Assembly: GCF_049800775.1 (NCBI RefSeq)
Contig: NZ_JBNAFR010000002.1
Span: forward strand, 124,001-188,000
DNA: 64,000 nucleotides
Source of the DNA: Dinoroseobacter sp049800775
GTDB taxonomy: Bacteria > Pseudomonadota > Alphaproteobacteria > Rhodobacterales > Rhodobacteraceae
Direction of reading: 5' to 3'
Shown: piece by piece, positions 8,301-18,356 of the stretch
Position numbering within the stretch: the stretch's first letter is position 1
Layout: each line of letters opens with the position of its first letter
Made by a program: the position numbers and the translations under genes
The notes under the pieces: generated by a model
The model's input: only the letters and a program-made list of their open reading frames with translations
Databases searched by the model: none
What the model was told of the DNA's origin: nothing

Positions 8301-9752
8301 ATGAGTTTTGACTACGACTTGTTCGTCATCGGGGGGGGCTCCGGCGGCGTCCGTGCGGCGCGCGTGGCCTCGGCCGAAGGGGCCAAGGTGGCGCTTGCCG
8401 AAGAGTATCGCATGGGCGGGACCTGTGTGATCCGGGGCTGCGTTCCCAAGAAGCTGATGGTCTTTGCCTCCGGCTATGGCGAGATGCCCGAGGAGGCACG
8501 CGCCTATGGCTGGGACATCCAGGATGGCGATTTCGACTGGCTGCCCTTTCGGACCAAGCTGAATTCCGAACTGAACCGGCTGGAGGAGGTCTATCGCAGT
8601 CTTCTGAACGGCTCGGATGTGGAGATTTTCGACAGCCGCGCAACCCTCGCCGATCCGCATACGGTGAAGCTTGCCACGGGCGAGACCAAGACCGCCAAGC
8701 ATATCCTGATCGCTACGGGCGGGCACCCGGTGCGCCCGGATCTGCCGAACGCACATCTGGGCATCACCTCGAACGAGATCTTTCAGCTCGAGAGCCTGCC
8801 GAAATCGGTTCTGATCATTGGCGGTGGCTATATCGCCTGCGAGTTCGCCTGCATTCTCAACGGGTTGGGTGTGGAGGTCACGCAGTACTATCGCGGGGCG
8901 CAAATCCTGCGCGGGTTCGATGACGAGGCACGCGGGCTGGTGGCCGAGGCCATGCGCGAGAAGGGTGTGAACCTGCATCTCGGCACCAATATCGTCGAGA
9001 TGCGCGCGGCCTCCGATGCCGAAAACGCGCAGATCCTGACGAGCACGGACCCGGCCATGGGGGCTGCGGCTCAGGACACGGCCGCGCTGACCGAGGCGGG
9101 ATCCGGAAGTGGCCCGGTCTGGGTCAAGGCCACCAATGGTCAGGAGGGCGTCTATGACCAGGTGATGTTCGCCACCGGGCGTAGCCCCTCTACATCCGGG
9201 CTCGGCCTGGAGGAGGCCGGGGTCGCGGTCGGGCGGCGTGGTGAGGTGGTCGTGGATGAGTATTCCCAGACCAACATCCCCTCGATTTACGCCATCGGCG
9301 ATGTCACCAACCGGGTGCAGCTGACACCCGTGGCCATCCGCGAGGGCATGGCCTTCGTCGAGACGGTCTTCAAAGGCAATCCCACCAAGCCTGATCACGA
9401 GCTTATTCCCTCGGCGATTTTCACCCAGCCCGAGCTGGGCACGATCGGTCTGAGCGAGGAAGAGGCCCGCGAACAGGAGCCGGTGGATATTTATTGCACC
9501 TCCTTCCGGGCGATGCAGGGCGCCTTTGCCGGCAAGTCCGACCGGGTGCTGATGAAGCTTGTCGTCAGTCAGGCGACGGACAAGGTTCTGGGCTGCCACA
9601 TCGTTGCGGATCACGCGGGCGAGATGATCCAGCTTGCCGGGATCGCGGTGAAAATGGGCGCGACAAAAGCAGATTTCGACAGGGTCTGCGCGGTGCATCC
9701 GACCATCTCCGAAGAGTTGGTCACGATGAAATCACCGATGCGGAGCGCTTGA
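8301..9752 (+). CDS. gor: Glutathione-disulfide reductase
   Basis: Reduces glutathione disulfide with NADPH through FAD and a redox-active disulfide. The 483-residue protein begins MSFDYDLFVIGGGSGG, the FAD dinucleotide-binding fold. The redox pair is C42 and C47 in GTCVIRGCVPKKLM. A second Rossmann fold has GGGYIACEFA, and the C-terminal HPTISEE carries the catalytic His-Glu. ATG at 8301 fits the family start, so the open stretch from 8280 is not used. An insertion of about 25 residues before the NADPH-domain end (residues ~240-275, Ala/Thr/Gly-rich) looks surface-exposed. Confidence 0.95.
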   Translation: MSFDYDLFVIGGGSGGVRAARVASAEGAKVALAEEYRMGGTCVIRGCVPKKLMVFASGYGEMPEEARAYGWDIQDGDFDWLPFRTKLNSELNRLEEVYRSLLNGSDVEIFDSRATLADPHTVKLATGETKTAKHILIATGGHPVRPDLPNAHLGITSNEIFQLESLPKSVLIIGGGYIACEFACILNGLGVEVTQYYRGAQILRGFDDEARGLVAEAMREKGVNLHLGTNIVEMRAASDAENAQILTSTDPAMGAAAQDTAALTEAGSGSGPVWVKATNGQEGVYDQVMFATGRSPSTSGLGLEEAGVAVGRRGEVVVDEYSQTNIPSIYAIGDVTNRVQLTPVAIREGMAFVETVFKGNPTKPDHELIPSAIFTQPELGTIGLSEEEAREQEPVDIYCTSFRAMQGAFAGKSDRVLMKLVVSQATDKVLGCHIVADHAGEMIQLAGIAVKMGATKADFDRVCAVHPTISEELVTMKSPMRSA

Positions 9753-9818
9753 TATCCGGGCGTGCGCAACCATGTCCTGAGGGGAGTTACGACGATATGC
9801 AGACGACAAGGAAAACGG

Positions 9819-10975
9819 ATGGCGAATAACAACGGTGGACCCTGGGGCGGCGGGGGTGGTCGCAACGGTGGCGACAACCGAGGCGGTGACAATCGCGGCG
9901 GCCGACGGCCCGGTGGCCCCGGTGACAACGGTCAGATCCCGGAAATCGACGAGATCATGAAAAAGGGCCAGGAGCAGCTGCGCGTCCTCATGGGCGGTCG
10001 CGGCGGCGGCACCAACGGGCGTGGCCCGGGCGGTGGCGGCGGTGGCCCGAAGATCACCAAGGGCACGGTGGCCCTGGCCGCTCTGGCTGCGGTGGGTCTC
10101 TGGGTGTATTCGTCGCTCTACACGGTGCGGCCCGAAGAACAATCGGTCGAACTGTTCCTCGGAGAGTTCTCCGCCGTGGGCAATCCCGGTCTGAACTTCG
10201 CCCCCTGGCCACTGGTGACCGCCGAGGTCCTGCCGGTGACGCGGGAAAACACCGAGGAGATCGGCACATCCCGCACCAGCAGCGCGCGCGGTGAGGATGG
10301 TCTGATGCTGACCACCGATGAAAACATCGTCGATATCGACTTCGATGTGGTCTGGAACATTTCTGATCCGGCGCAATTCCTCTTCAACCTGCGGGATGGT
10401 CAGCAGACCGTGCGCGCGGTGTCTGAGGCCTCCATGCGCGAAGTGATCGCGCAGTCCGAGCTGGCGCCGATCCTCAACCGGGACCGCGAACTGATCGCGC
10501 AACAGGTGCAGGATCTGATCCAGACGACCCTCGACAGCTATGACAGCGGCATCAACATCGTCCGTCTCAACCTCGACCGGGCCGACCCGCCCGAGCAGGT
10601 GATCGACGCGTTCCGCGAAGTGCAGGCCGCCGAGCAGGAGCGGGACCGGCTGGAACGTCAGGCCGACGCCTATGCCAACCGTGTTCTCGCGGGCGCGCGT
10701 GGTGAAGCCGCGCAGCTCCTGGAACAGGCCGAAGCGTACCGCGCGCAGGTCGTGAACGAGGCCGAAGGTGAAGCCAGCCGCTTCACGGCGGTTCTGTCCG
10801 AGTATCAGAACGCCCCGGAAGTGACCCGCAAGCGTCTCTATCTGGAAACGATGGAGCGTGTTCTGGGCGGGATCGACAAGGTGATCCTCGACAATAATGT
10901 GGATGGCGGCGGCCAGGGTGTCGTGCCCTATCTGCCCCTGAACGAATTGCGCCGTCCGGCCGGAGGGACGAACTG

Positions 10976-10976
<1 letters not shown>
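9819..10976 (+). CDS. hflK: FtsH protease modulator HflK
   Basis: With HflC it forms the large periplasm-facing SPFH-domain cage around the FtsH membrane protease. The 385-residue protein starts with a Gly/Asn/Arg-rich cytosolic tail (residues 1-79), then one membrane helix (about 82-100). The SPFH/band 7 domain follows, with VRPEEQSVELFLGEF and RDRELIAQQVQDLIQ. A long helical region rich in Glu, Ala and Arg ends the protein. ATG at 9819 was chosen over the upstream 9762 because the Gly-rich tail is the family start. It is coupled to hflC by TGATG. Confidence 0.95.
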
Positions 10977-11859
<883 letters not shown>

Positions 11860-11860
<1 letters not shown>

Positions 11861-12054
11861 TGGAAACGCTGCTGACCGCCCTCGGGCTGGTCTTCGTGAT
11901 CGAGGGGCTGGTGTTCGCACTGGCCCCTTCGCGTATCGAGGATCTGTTGGCCGCATTTGCCCGGATGCCCGTTACCATAAGACGCGGCTTGGGTTTGGGC
12001 GCGATTGCCCTAGGTACTATCTTGGTTTGGGTGGGAAAGAGCTTGGCCGCATAG
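11860..12054 (+). CDS. DUF2065 family small membrane protein
   Basis: A protein of about 64 residues with two membrane helices (roughly 3-22 and 41-60) and the family pattern GLVFVIEGLVFALAP...GLGAIALGTILVW. The function is unknown, but DUF2065 genes commonly follow hflC. The start may be ATG at 11860 in a TGATG overlap with hflC, or GTG three bases earlier. I choose ATG because the preceding gene junction uses the same arrangement. Confidence 0.88.
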
Positions 12055-12084
12055 CCGTCCCATGGAAGACTTCCGCCCGAGCAT

Positions 12085-12173
12085 GTCACGTCTACGTGAC
12101 GGCGCGCGAGAGTCAGACCGCTTGAATATGGCGCAGGCAATGAAAACATCTGGGACAGCATGGGCTCTGTCCC
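12085..12173 (+). promoter_or_regulatory. Two hairpins ahead of the DegP-like gene
   Basis: GTCACG-TCTA-CGTGAC (12085-12100) and GGGACAG-N8-CTGTCCC (12152-12173) lie between the hfl operon and the protease gene. Either could be an mRNA structure or a protein-binding palindrome. No T-tract follows, and I could not place a convincing sigma-factor site. Confidence 0.35.
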
Positions 12174-12229
12174 GTGACGAGACCTAAAGACCCGCTCCCC
12201 CGTGGCGGATGTTCAGGAGGACCCCAAGA

Positions 12230-13735
12230 GTGAACAGACACGAATTACAGCGACGCGAGCCGCAGGTCATTGCGCAAGTCGCGACCCCCGCGTCCCGGCG
12301 GGTAACCCCCCTTCATGCGATGGCGGCAGCTCTGCTGGCCCTCGCGCTGGTGCTGGCACAGACCCTCGTCGCCCAGGCGCGCGACATGCCCGGCAGCTTT
12401 GCCGATCTGGCCGAGCGCGTGAGCCCGGCAGTGGTCAACATCACCACGTCGACCAATGTGGCCACCCCCGGTGGTCCGCAGCCCATCGTGCCCGAAGGCT
12501 CCCCGCTGGAAGACTTCTTCCGCGACTTCATGGACCGCCAGCAGGAAGAGGGGCGTCCCGCCCCGCGTCAGCGCCGCTCCAACGCGCTGGGCTCGGGGTT
12601 TGTGATTTCCGAGGATGGCTTCATCGTCACGAACAACCACGTGATCGAGCAGGCGGATGAGATCCTGATCGAGTTTTTCTCTGGTGAAGAGCTCGAAGCG
12701 ACGGTGATCGGGACCGACCCCAACACCGATATCGCCCTGCTGAAAGTCGAGAGCGATGAGCCGCTGCCCTTCGTGAGCTTCGGCGACAGCGATGCGGCCC
12801 GCGTGGGCGACTGGGTGATGGCCGTGGGCAACCCGCTGGGCCAGGGCTTCTCGGTGTCTGCCGGGATCGTCTCGGCGCGCAACCGTGCCCTGTCCGGGAC
12901 CTATGACGACTACATCCAGACCGACGCGGCGATCAACCGGGGCAACTCGGGCGGTCCGCTTTTCAACATGGATGGAGACGTGATCGGCGTGAACACCGCG
13001 ATCCTGTCGCCGAATGGCGGCTCGATCGGCATCGGTTTCTCGATGGCGTCGGGCGTGGTGACCAATGTGGTCGACCAGCTCAAGGAGTTCGGTGAGACCC
13101 GTCGCGGCTGGCTGGGCGTGCGCATTCAGGATGTCACCGATGATGTGGCCGAGGCACTGGGCCTCGAAAAGGCCGCCGGGGCGCTGGTCACGGATGTGCC
13201 GGACGGCCCGTCCCTCGATGCCGGTATGGAAGCGGGCGACGTGATCCTGACCTTTGACGGGCGCGATGTGGAAGATACGCGCGAGCTTGTGCAGATCGTC
13301 GGCAACACCGCCGTCGGCAAGGCCGTGCGCGTGGTCGTGTTCCGCTCCGGCGCGACTCAGACCCTGCTGGTGACCCTGGGTCGCCGCGAGGATGCTGAGC
13401 GGGCCGTGCCGGTCTCGGCCCCTGCCGATGAGCCCATCGAGCGAGAGATCATGGGGCTGACCGTGACCGAGCTGAACGATGAGCTGCGCGAGCAGCTCGG
13501 GATCACCAACAGCCTTGCCGGTCTGGTGGTCAGCGATGTCGATGAAGACTCCCAGGCCTATGAAAAGGGTCTGCGGGCAGGGGATGTGATCACCGAAGCC
13601 GGCCAGGAGAAGGTCGCCTCGGCAGATGATCTCGAGGCGCGTATCGACGCCGCAAAAGAGGCCGGGCGCAACTCGATCCTGCTACTGGTGCGGCGGGATA
13701 ACGAGCCGCGCTTCGTGGCGCTCGCACTGAACTGA
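12230..13735 (+). CDS. DegP/DegQ (Do) family periplasmic serine protease
   Basis: Degrades or refolds misfolded envelope proteins. The 501-residue protein has an Arg-rich start, a membrane or signal helix at about residues 28-50 ending in AQA, and a trypsin-like domain. The triad is H137 (TNNHVIE), D167 (TDIALLK) and S240 (GNSGGP). Two PDZ domains follow, at about 275-370 and 395-500. I chose GTG at 12230 because AGGAGG at 12215-12220 stands nine bases before it; ATG at 12209 would put that site inside the gene. It is monocistronic, ended by a strong terminator, and downstream of hflKC, another envelope quality-control system. Confidence 0.94.
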   Translation: MNRHELQRREPQVIAQVATPASRRVTPLHAMAAALLALALVLAQTLVAQARDMPGSFADLAERVSPAVVNITTSTNVATPGGPQPIVPEGSPLEDFFRDFMDRQQEEGRPAPRQRRSNALGSGFVISEDGFIVTNNHVIEQADEILIEFFSGEELEATVIGTDPNTDIALLKVESDEPLPFVSFGDSDAARVGDWVMAVGNPLGQGFSVSAGIVSARNRALSGTYDDYIQTDAAINRGNSGGPLFNMDGDVIGVNTAILSPNGGSIGIGFSMASGVVTNVVDQLKEFGETRRGWLGVRIQDVTDDVAEALGLEKAAGALVTDVPDGPSLDAGMEAGDVILTFDGRDVEDTRELVQIVGNTAVGKAVRVVVFRSGATQTLLVTLGRREDAERAVPVSAPADEPIEREIMGLTVTELNDELREQLGITNSLAGLVVSDVDEDSQAYEKGLRAGDVITEAGQEKVASADDLEARIDAAKEAGRNSILLLVRRDNEPRFVALALN

Positions 13736-13770
13736 ACCGCGCGAGACCGAGGTCTCGGCATGAGAGACAG

Positions 13771-13802
13771 ACGCGCCTCCGGGAGACCGGGGGCGCGTTT
13801 TT
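13771..13802 (+). terminator. Rho-independent terminator of the DegP-like gene
   Basis: A ten-pair stem (ACGCGCCTCC with GGGGGCGCGT, one T-G pair) around an eight-base loop is followed by a run of five T at 13798-13802. It ends plus-strand transcription just before the convergent OB-fold gene. Confidence 0.85.
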
Positions 13803-13810
13803 CCGTGGGC

Positions 13811-14203
13811 TCAGGGCTGGTCGGCGGCGCGGCAGATCTCGGGGCGGAGCAGGGCGTCCAGCATGTCGGAGCAATCCTCGATCTCATCGGCGATCAGGTG
13901 GAGCACCGCGCCCTCGCGCTGGATCCGGCCCCGAACGCGCAGCATCCGCCCGGCGATCACGGCCCGGCGGTAACGCTCGTAGATCTTGTTCCAGACCACC
14001 ACATTGATTGTGCCGGTCTCGTCCTCGAGCGTGATGAAGATCACGCCATGGGCCGTGCCCGGCCGCTGGCGCAGCAGCACGAGCCCGGCCACGCAGACCC
14101 GCGCGCCATTGGGCGGCCGGTGCATCAGGTCCGCCGGGATACAGGCCGGGGGCCGGGGCCAGGGGGGCTGCGCAGGGGCCGGGAGGTCGCTGGATGGCGG
14201 CAT
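13811..14203 (-). CDS. Stand-alone OB-fold protein like DnaE2 C-terminus, LexA-box gene
   Basis: A 130-residue protein. Residues ~36-112 match the C-terminal OB-fold of the error-prone polymerase DnaE2 (ImuC) as I know it: VAGLVLLRQRPGTAHG, then FITLEDETGTINVVVW, YERYRRAV and LRVRGRIQREG. The first ~30 residues are Pro-rich. The polymerase, PHP and helix-hairpin-helix parts are absent, and the upstream DNA is non-coding, so the domain stands alone. ATG at 14203 directly abuts an exact GTTC-N7-GTTC LexA box; an in-frame start at 14248 would put that box inside the gene. Inferred role: a single-strand DNA-binding accessory in the SOS response. The alternative is an exapted or decaying fragment, though the frame is intact. 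Confidence 0.8.
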   Translation of the reverse strand: MPPSSDLPAPAQPPWPRPPACIPADLMHRPPNGARVCVAGLVLLRQRPGTAHGVIFITLEDETGTINVVVWNKIYERYRRAVIAGRMLRVRGRIQREGAVLHLIADEIEDCSDMLDALLRPEICRAADQP

Positions 14204-14205
14204 GA

Positions 14206-14220
14206 GAACATAAGTAGAAC
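14206..14220 (-). promoter_or_regulatory. LexA (SOS) box
   Basis: Read on the minus strand this is GTTC-TACTTAT-GTTC, an exact match to the direct-repeat LexA operator of alphaproteobacteria. It ends two bases before the ATG at 14203. A candidate promoter, TTGGCC and TAAATG 17 bases apart, lies just upstream, with the second hexamer overlapping the box. A repressor bound here would block initiation. Confidence 0.75.
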
Positions 14221-14312
14221 ATTTATCGGGTTTCGCAAGGCTGGCCAATTCTGCATGGCTGATCTATGTGAGAGTTAACACTTGTTTTGCAGAGCAAAGG
14301 ACGACGGTCAGA

Positions 14313-14636
14313 ATGGCGAAGATCACCTATATCGAGCATAATGGGACGGAGCATGTGGTCGAGGTGGCCAATGGTTTGACCGTCATGGAAGGCGCACGGG
14401 ACAACAACATCCCCGGCATCGAGGCCGATTGCGGCGGGGCCTGCGCCTGTTCGACCTGCCATGTCTATGTCCATCCTGACTGGGTCGAGAAGATCCCCGG
14501 CAAGGAAGCCATGGAAGAGGACATGCTGGATTTTGCATTCGAGCCTGATCCCGCGCGCTCGCGCCTGACCTGCCAGATCAAGGTGAGCGATGCGATCGAC
14601 GGTCTCGTGGTGCAGATGCCCGAGAAGCAGATCTGA
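14313..14636 (+). CDS. Adrenodoxin-type 2Fe-2S ferredoxin
   Basis: A 107-residue electron carrier. The cluster ligands C40, C46, C49 and C87 have the adrenodoxin spacing (C-x5-C-x2-C-x37-C), within EADCGGACACSTCH and LTCQI. Proteins of this type donate electrons to cytochromes P450 or serve Fe-S cluster and haem-related enzymes; the partner is not visible here. ATG at 14313 was chosen over the upstream 14268 because MAKITYIEHNG is the fold's first strand. The next gene overlaps its stop codon by one base. Confidence 0.94.
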   Translation: MAKITYIEHNGTEHVVEVANGLTVMEGARDNNIPGIEADCGGACACSTCHVYVHPDWVEKIPGKEAMEEDMLDFAFEPDPARSRLTCQIKVSDAIDGLVVQMPEKQI

Positions 14637-15406
14637 TGATCCACCGGGCGCCGCGTCGGGCGCCGCGCTCGTGGGCCGCGCGGGCCCGCGGCGCGTTGCG
14701 GGCCGCCGCGCTTGTGGCGCTGGCCGCCCCCTGGCTGGCCTCGGGCGCGGCTCAGGCCGCTGAGGGGGTGGTGTCCGCCGAGTATGGGGATGAGACCACC
14801 CGCTATGCCCATGGTGTCCTCGGCGATGCCATCGAATATGGCAGTCTGTCCATCGTGACCGATCGCGGGCGTCGCCTGCGCATCGTGCTGCCGGAGCATT
14901 CCGTGTTCGAGGATCTGGCCCCGCGTGTCGTGGATCTCGACGGGGATGGCGCGGCGGAGGTCGTGGTGGTCGAGAGCCACCGGGATCTCGGCGGGCAACT
15001 CGCGGTCTATGGCCCCAAGGGCAAGATAGCCGCCACGCCTCATATCGGGCGTACCAATCGCTGGCTCGCGCCCATTGGTGCGGCGGATTTCGATGGCGAT
15101 GGCGCGGTGGAGATCGGCTATATCGACCGTCCGCATCTGGCCAAGACATTGCTGCTCTGGCGCTACGAAAACCGGTCCCTGACCCAAGTCGCCGCCATGC
15201 CTGGCGTCACCAATCACCGGATCGGCGAGGATTTCATCTCGGGCGGGGTGCGCGATTGCGCGGGCGCGCTGGAGATGATCGTGGCCGAGGCGAACTGGTC
15301 CGGCACGGTTGCTGTCCGGTTCACCGCAGGCCAGCTTTCGCGGCAGGCCTTGCCCTATCCGGCCACCCCGGCGGGCTTTGCGGAGGCGCTGCGCTGCGCG
15401 CCCTGA
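14636..15406 (+). CDS. Secreted VCBS/FG-GAP-like repeat protein
   Basis: A 256-residue exported protein. The Arg-rich N-terminus is followed by a hydrophobic stretch and an AQA-A signal-peptidase site near residue 42. Two calcium-binding FG-GAP/VCBS-type motifs are visible, DLDGDGAAEVVVVE (~residue 100) and DFDGDGAVEIGYID (~residue 150). This implies a small beta-propeller-like periplasmic protein. It is translationally coupled to the ferredoxin gene by a TGATG overlap. The function is unknown. Confidence 0.82.
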   Translation: MIHRAPRRAPRSWAARARGALRAAALVALAAPWLASGAAQAAEGVVSAEYGDETTRYAHGVLGDAIEYGSLSIVTDRGRRLRIVLPEHSVFEDLAPRVVDLDGDGAAEVVVVESHRDLGGQLAVYGPKGKIAATPHIGRTNRWLAPIGAADFDGDGAVEIGYIDRPHLAKTLLLWRYENRSLTQVAAMPGVTNHRIGEDFISGGVRDCAGALEMIVAEANWSGTVAVRFTAGQLSRQALPYPATPAGFAEALRCAP

Positions 15407-15413
15407 GCACGCC

Positions 15414-16676
15414 TCAGAGCGCGCGCCAGCCGATGTCGCGCCGCACCATGCTCTCGGGCCAGTCGATCCCGTCCACCAGCGCATAGGCCTTCGCCTGCGC
15501 CTCGGCGAGGCTTGCGCCACGGGCTGTCGCGTTGAGCACCCGCCCGCCATTGGCCAGAAGCCGTCCGCCCTCGCGCCTGGTGCCCGCATGGAAGACCATG
15601 TTGGCGCTGTCCTCGGGCAGATCCTCGACCCCGCGGATCTCGGTCCCCTTCTCATAGGACCCGGGATAGCCCTCGGCGGCGAGCACAACGGTCAGGGCAT
15701 GGTCCTCGGCCCAGTTGACCTTGGCCTCGGCCAGCTTGCCCTCGGCGCAGGCCAGCATCAGATCCAGCGCCTGCGCCCCGAGTCGCATCATCAGGACCTG
15801 ACATTCCGGATCACCGAAGCGGGCATTGTACTCCACCAGCCGCGCGCGCCCGTTCTCGATCATCAGACCGGCATAGAGCACCCCCTGATAGGGCATGCCG
15901 CGCCTGGCCATCTCGTCCATGGAGGGGCGAATGATCTCGTCCAGCGCCTGCTGGGCAATGGCATCGGTCAGGACCGGGGCGGGGGAGTAGGCCCCCATGC
16001 CGCCCGTATTCGGCCCCTTGTCGCCGTCAAAGGCGCGCTTGTGATCCTGCGCGGTTCCGATGGGCAGAACCGTCTCGCCATCGCAGAGCACGAAATAGGA
16101 GGCCTCTTCACCGGTCATGAACTCTTCGATCACAACCTCGGCTCCGGCGCCGCCAAAGGCCCCGCCAAACATGTCGTCAACCGCCGCGAGCGCCTCGGCC
16201 TCGGTCATCGCCACGATCACGCCCTTGCCCGCGGCCAGACCATCGGCCTTGACCACGATGGGCGCGCCCTGCGCCTCGATATAGGCCCGAGCCGCGGCGG
16301 CCTCGGTGAAATGCGCATAGGCGGCAGTCGGCGCGCCCGCCGCATCGCAGACCTGCTTGGTAAAGGTCTTGGAGGCTTCGAGCTGGGCCGCCGCCGCCGA
16401 GGGGCCAAAGCACAGGATCCCCGCCTCGCGCAGCCGGTCCGCGACCCCGGCGGCGAGGGGTGCTTCGGGCCCGATGATCACGAAATCGATGGCGGCTTCT
16501 TCGGCAAAGCTGACCACCGCGTTGCGATCCTCGATATCCAGCGCGGCGCAATCGGCGATCTCGGCCATGCCCGCATTGCCCGGGGCCACGATCAGCCGGT
16601 CGCATTTCGGGTTCTGGGATACCGCCCAGGCCAGGGCATGTTCGCGACCGCCGCTGCCGAGAATGAGGATGTTCAT
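15414..16676 (-). CDS. purD: Phosphoribosylamine-glycine ligase
   Basis: Joins phosphoribosylamine to glycine with ATP in de novo purine synthesis. The 420 residues match the usual length. The N-terminus MNILILGSGGREHALAW and the ATP-grasp core (KADGLAAGKGVIVAMT, NTGGMGAYSPAP, RFGDPECQ) are all present. It converges with the VCBS-protein gene, whose stop is seven bases away, and diverges from xseA with 78 bases between start codons. Confidence 0.97.
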   Translation of the reverse strand: MNILILGSGGREHALAWAVSQNPKCDRLIVAPGNAGMAEIADCAALDIEDRNAVVSFAEEAAIDFVIIGPEAPLAAGVADRLREAGILCFGPSAAAAQLEASKTFTKQVCDAAGAPTAAYAHFTEAAAARAYIEAQGAPIVVKADGLAAGKGVIVAMTEAEALAAVDDMFGGAFGGAGAEVVIEEFMTGEEASYFVLCDGETVLPIGTAQDHKRAFDGDKGPNTGGMGAYSPAPVLTDAIAQQALDEIIRPSMDEMARRGMPYQGVLYAGLMIENGRARLVEYNARFGDPECQVLMMRLGAQALDLMLACAEGKLAEAKVNWAEDHALTVVLAAEGYPGSYEKGTEIRGVEDLPEDSANMVFHAGTRREGGRLLANGGRVLNATARGASLAEAQAKAYALVDGIDWPESMVRRDIGWRAL

Positions 16677-16754
16677 GATCTGCCGCGTCCTTTGACTTTT
16701 ACCCGGGGTTGCCGCGTTCTAAGATGCGACGCAAAGCGAGGCAAGCGAGGCCAA

Positions 16755-18353
16755 ATGTCCGATTTCGATCTGATCGACGATCCCCAGCCGGGTCAGAATG
16801 CGCCGGAATTCACGGTCTCGGAGCTTTCGGGCGCGATCAAGCGCACGCTGGAGGGGGAGTTTGGCCGCGTCCGCGTGAAGGGTGAGCTGGGCCGGGTGAT
16901 GCGGGCGAAGTCCGGGCATCTCTATTTTGACCTCAAGGATGACCGTTCGGTGATCAATTGCACCACATGGAAAGGTCAGGTGGCAGGCCTCGGTGTGATG
17001 CCCGAAGAGGGGCTGGAGGTCGTGGTCGAGGGCAAGCTGAGCGCCTATGCGCCCTCGTCCCGCTACAATATCAATGTGGACCGCATCGCCGTGGCCGGGG
17101 TCGGCGCGCTCATGGCGATGCTCGAGAAACGGCGCAAGCAGCTCGCATCCGAGGGGCTTTTCGACGAGGGGCGCAAGCGTCCGATCCCGTTTCTGCCCGA
17201 GGTGATCGGCGTGGTGACCAGCCCCTCCGGCGCGGTGATCCGGGATATCCTGCACCGCCTGCGCGAGCGTTGCCCGCGCAAGGTGCTGATCTGGCCGGTG
17301 GCGGTGCAGGGGCAGAACTGCGCGCCCGAGGTGTCGAACGCCATTCGCGGCTTCAATGCGCTGACCCCGGGCGGAGCGCTGCCGCGACCCGATCTGCTGA
17401 TCGTGGCGCGGGGCGGGGGCAGCCTCGAGGATCTCTGGGGGTTCAACGAGGAATCCGTGGTGCGCGCCGCGGCCGAAAGCGACATCCCCCTGATCTCGGC
17501 CGTGGGGCACGAGACGGACACGACCTTGATCGACCACGCCGCGGATCTGCGCGCGCCCACGCCGACGGCGGCGGCCGAGCGGGCCGTGCCCGTGCGGCTC
17601 GACCTGCTGGCGGGGCTCGACACGCTGGGCGCGCGGATGCTGACCGGGTTGACCGGGGGCGTGCGCGCCCGGGGCCAGCGGGTGCGCGACCTGTCCCGGG
17701 CCCTGCCGCGCGCCGAGGAGTTGCTGAGCACGCCTTCCCAGCGGCTCGACCATGCGGCGGCGCGGCTGCCCACCGCCTTGCGCAGTGCAACCCAGGCCAA
17801 GCGCGGCGCGCTGGCCGAGGCAGGGGCCGCCCTGCGCCCCCGGTTGTTGCGCACGCAGATCGAGACGGGCGCGCAGCGGACGGCGCAGGCGGGCAAGCGG
17901 CTCGATACCGCGTTGCCCCGGGTCGTCACCCTGCAATCCGAGCGCCTGACGACCCGCGCGGCACGGCTGCGCCCCGAGGTGCTCTCCCGGCAGTTGGGTC
18001 GCGACAGCGAGCAGCTCGACGCGCTTTCGGCCCGGCTGGCGCGGGTGTCTGCCGCGCAGGTCTCTGGCTGGCGCGCGGCGCTTGAGGGGCTCGAGCGCGT
18101 GCGCGCCACCGTGGGCTACGAGGCGACGCTGAAACGGGGTTATGCGGTGGTGCGCGCCGGCGAGGCGATCGTCACGACCCGGGCACGGGCTGCAGAGGCG
18201 TCAGCGCTCGAGATCCAGTTCCAGGATGGACGCCTCGCCGTGGCCACCAGCGACGCGCCCCCGGCAGAGCCGGTCACGCCCAAACCCAAGCCCAAGCCCT
18301 CCGCCGCGCGCAAACGCAAGCCGCCTCCACCGGACCAAGGCTCGCTGTTCTAG
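16755..18353 (+). CDS. xseA: Exodeoxyribonuclease VII large subunit
   Basis: Catalytic subunit of the single-strand exonuclease that degrades DNA to short oligonucleotides. The 532-residue protein begins with an OB-fold (residues ~18-115; FTVSELSGAIKRTLE, VKGELG). The catalytic region follows, with GVVTSPSGAVIRDI, ARGGGSLEDLWGFNEE and AVGHETDTTLIDHAADLRAPTPTAAAE. A long Arg/Ala-rich coiled-coil and a Lys/Pro-rich tail end the protein. ATG at 16755 lies just after an AGCGAGGCAAGCGAGG stretch. The small subunit xseB is not in the window. Confidence 0.96.
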   Translation: MSDFDLIDDPQPGQNAPEFTVSELSGAIKRTLEGEFGRVRVKGELGRVMRAKSGHLYFDLKDDRSVINCTTWKGQVAGLGVMPEEGLEVVVEGKLSAYAPSSRYNINVDRIAVAGVGALMAMLEKRRKQLASEGLFDEGRKRPIPFLPEVIGVVTSPSGAVIRDILHRLRERCPRKVLIWPVAVQGQNCAPEVSNAIRGFNALTPGGALPRPDLLIVARGGGSLEDLWGFNEESVVRAAAESDIPLISAVGHETDTTLIDHAADLRAPTPTAAAERAVPVRLDLLAGLDTLGARMLTGLTGGVRARGQRVRDLSRALPRAEELLSTPSQRLDHAAARLPTALRSATQAKRGALAEAGAALRPRLLRTQIETGAQRTAQAGKRLDTALPRVVTLQSERLTTRAARLRPEVLSRQLGRDSEQLDALSARLARVSAAQVSGWRAALEGLERVRATVGYEATLKRGYAVVRAGEAIVTTRARAAEASALEIQFQDGRLAVATSDAPPAEPVTPKPKPKPSAARKRKPPPPDQGSLF

Positions 18354-18356
18354 GGG

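Noticed and set aside
15309..16754. Very long plus-strand open frame running into xseA
   Set aside because: It lies antisense to purD, has no family resemblance, and is open only because of high GC codon bias. The real gene starts at 16755.
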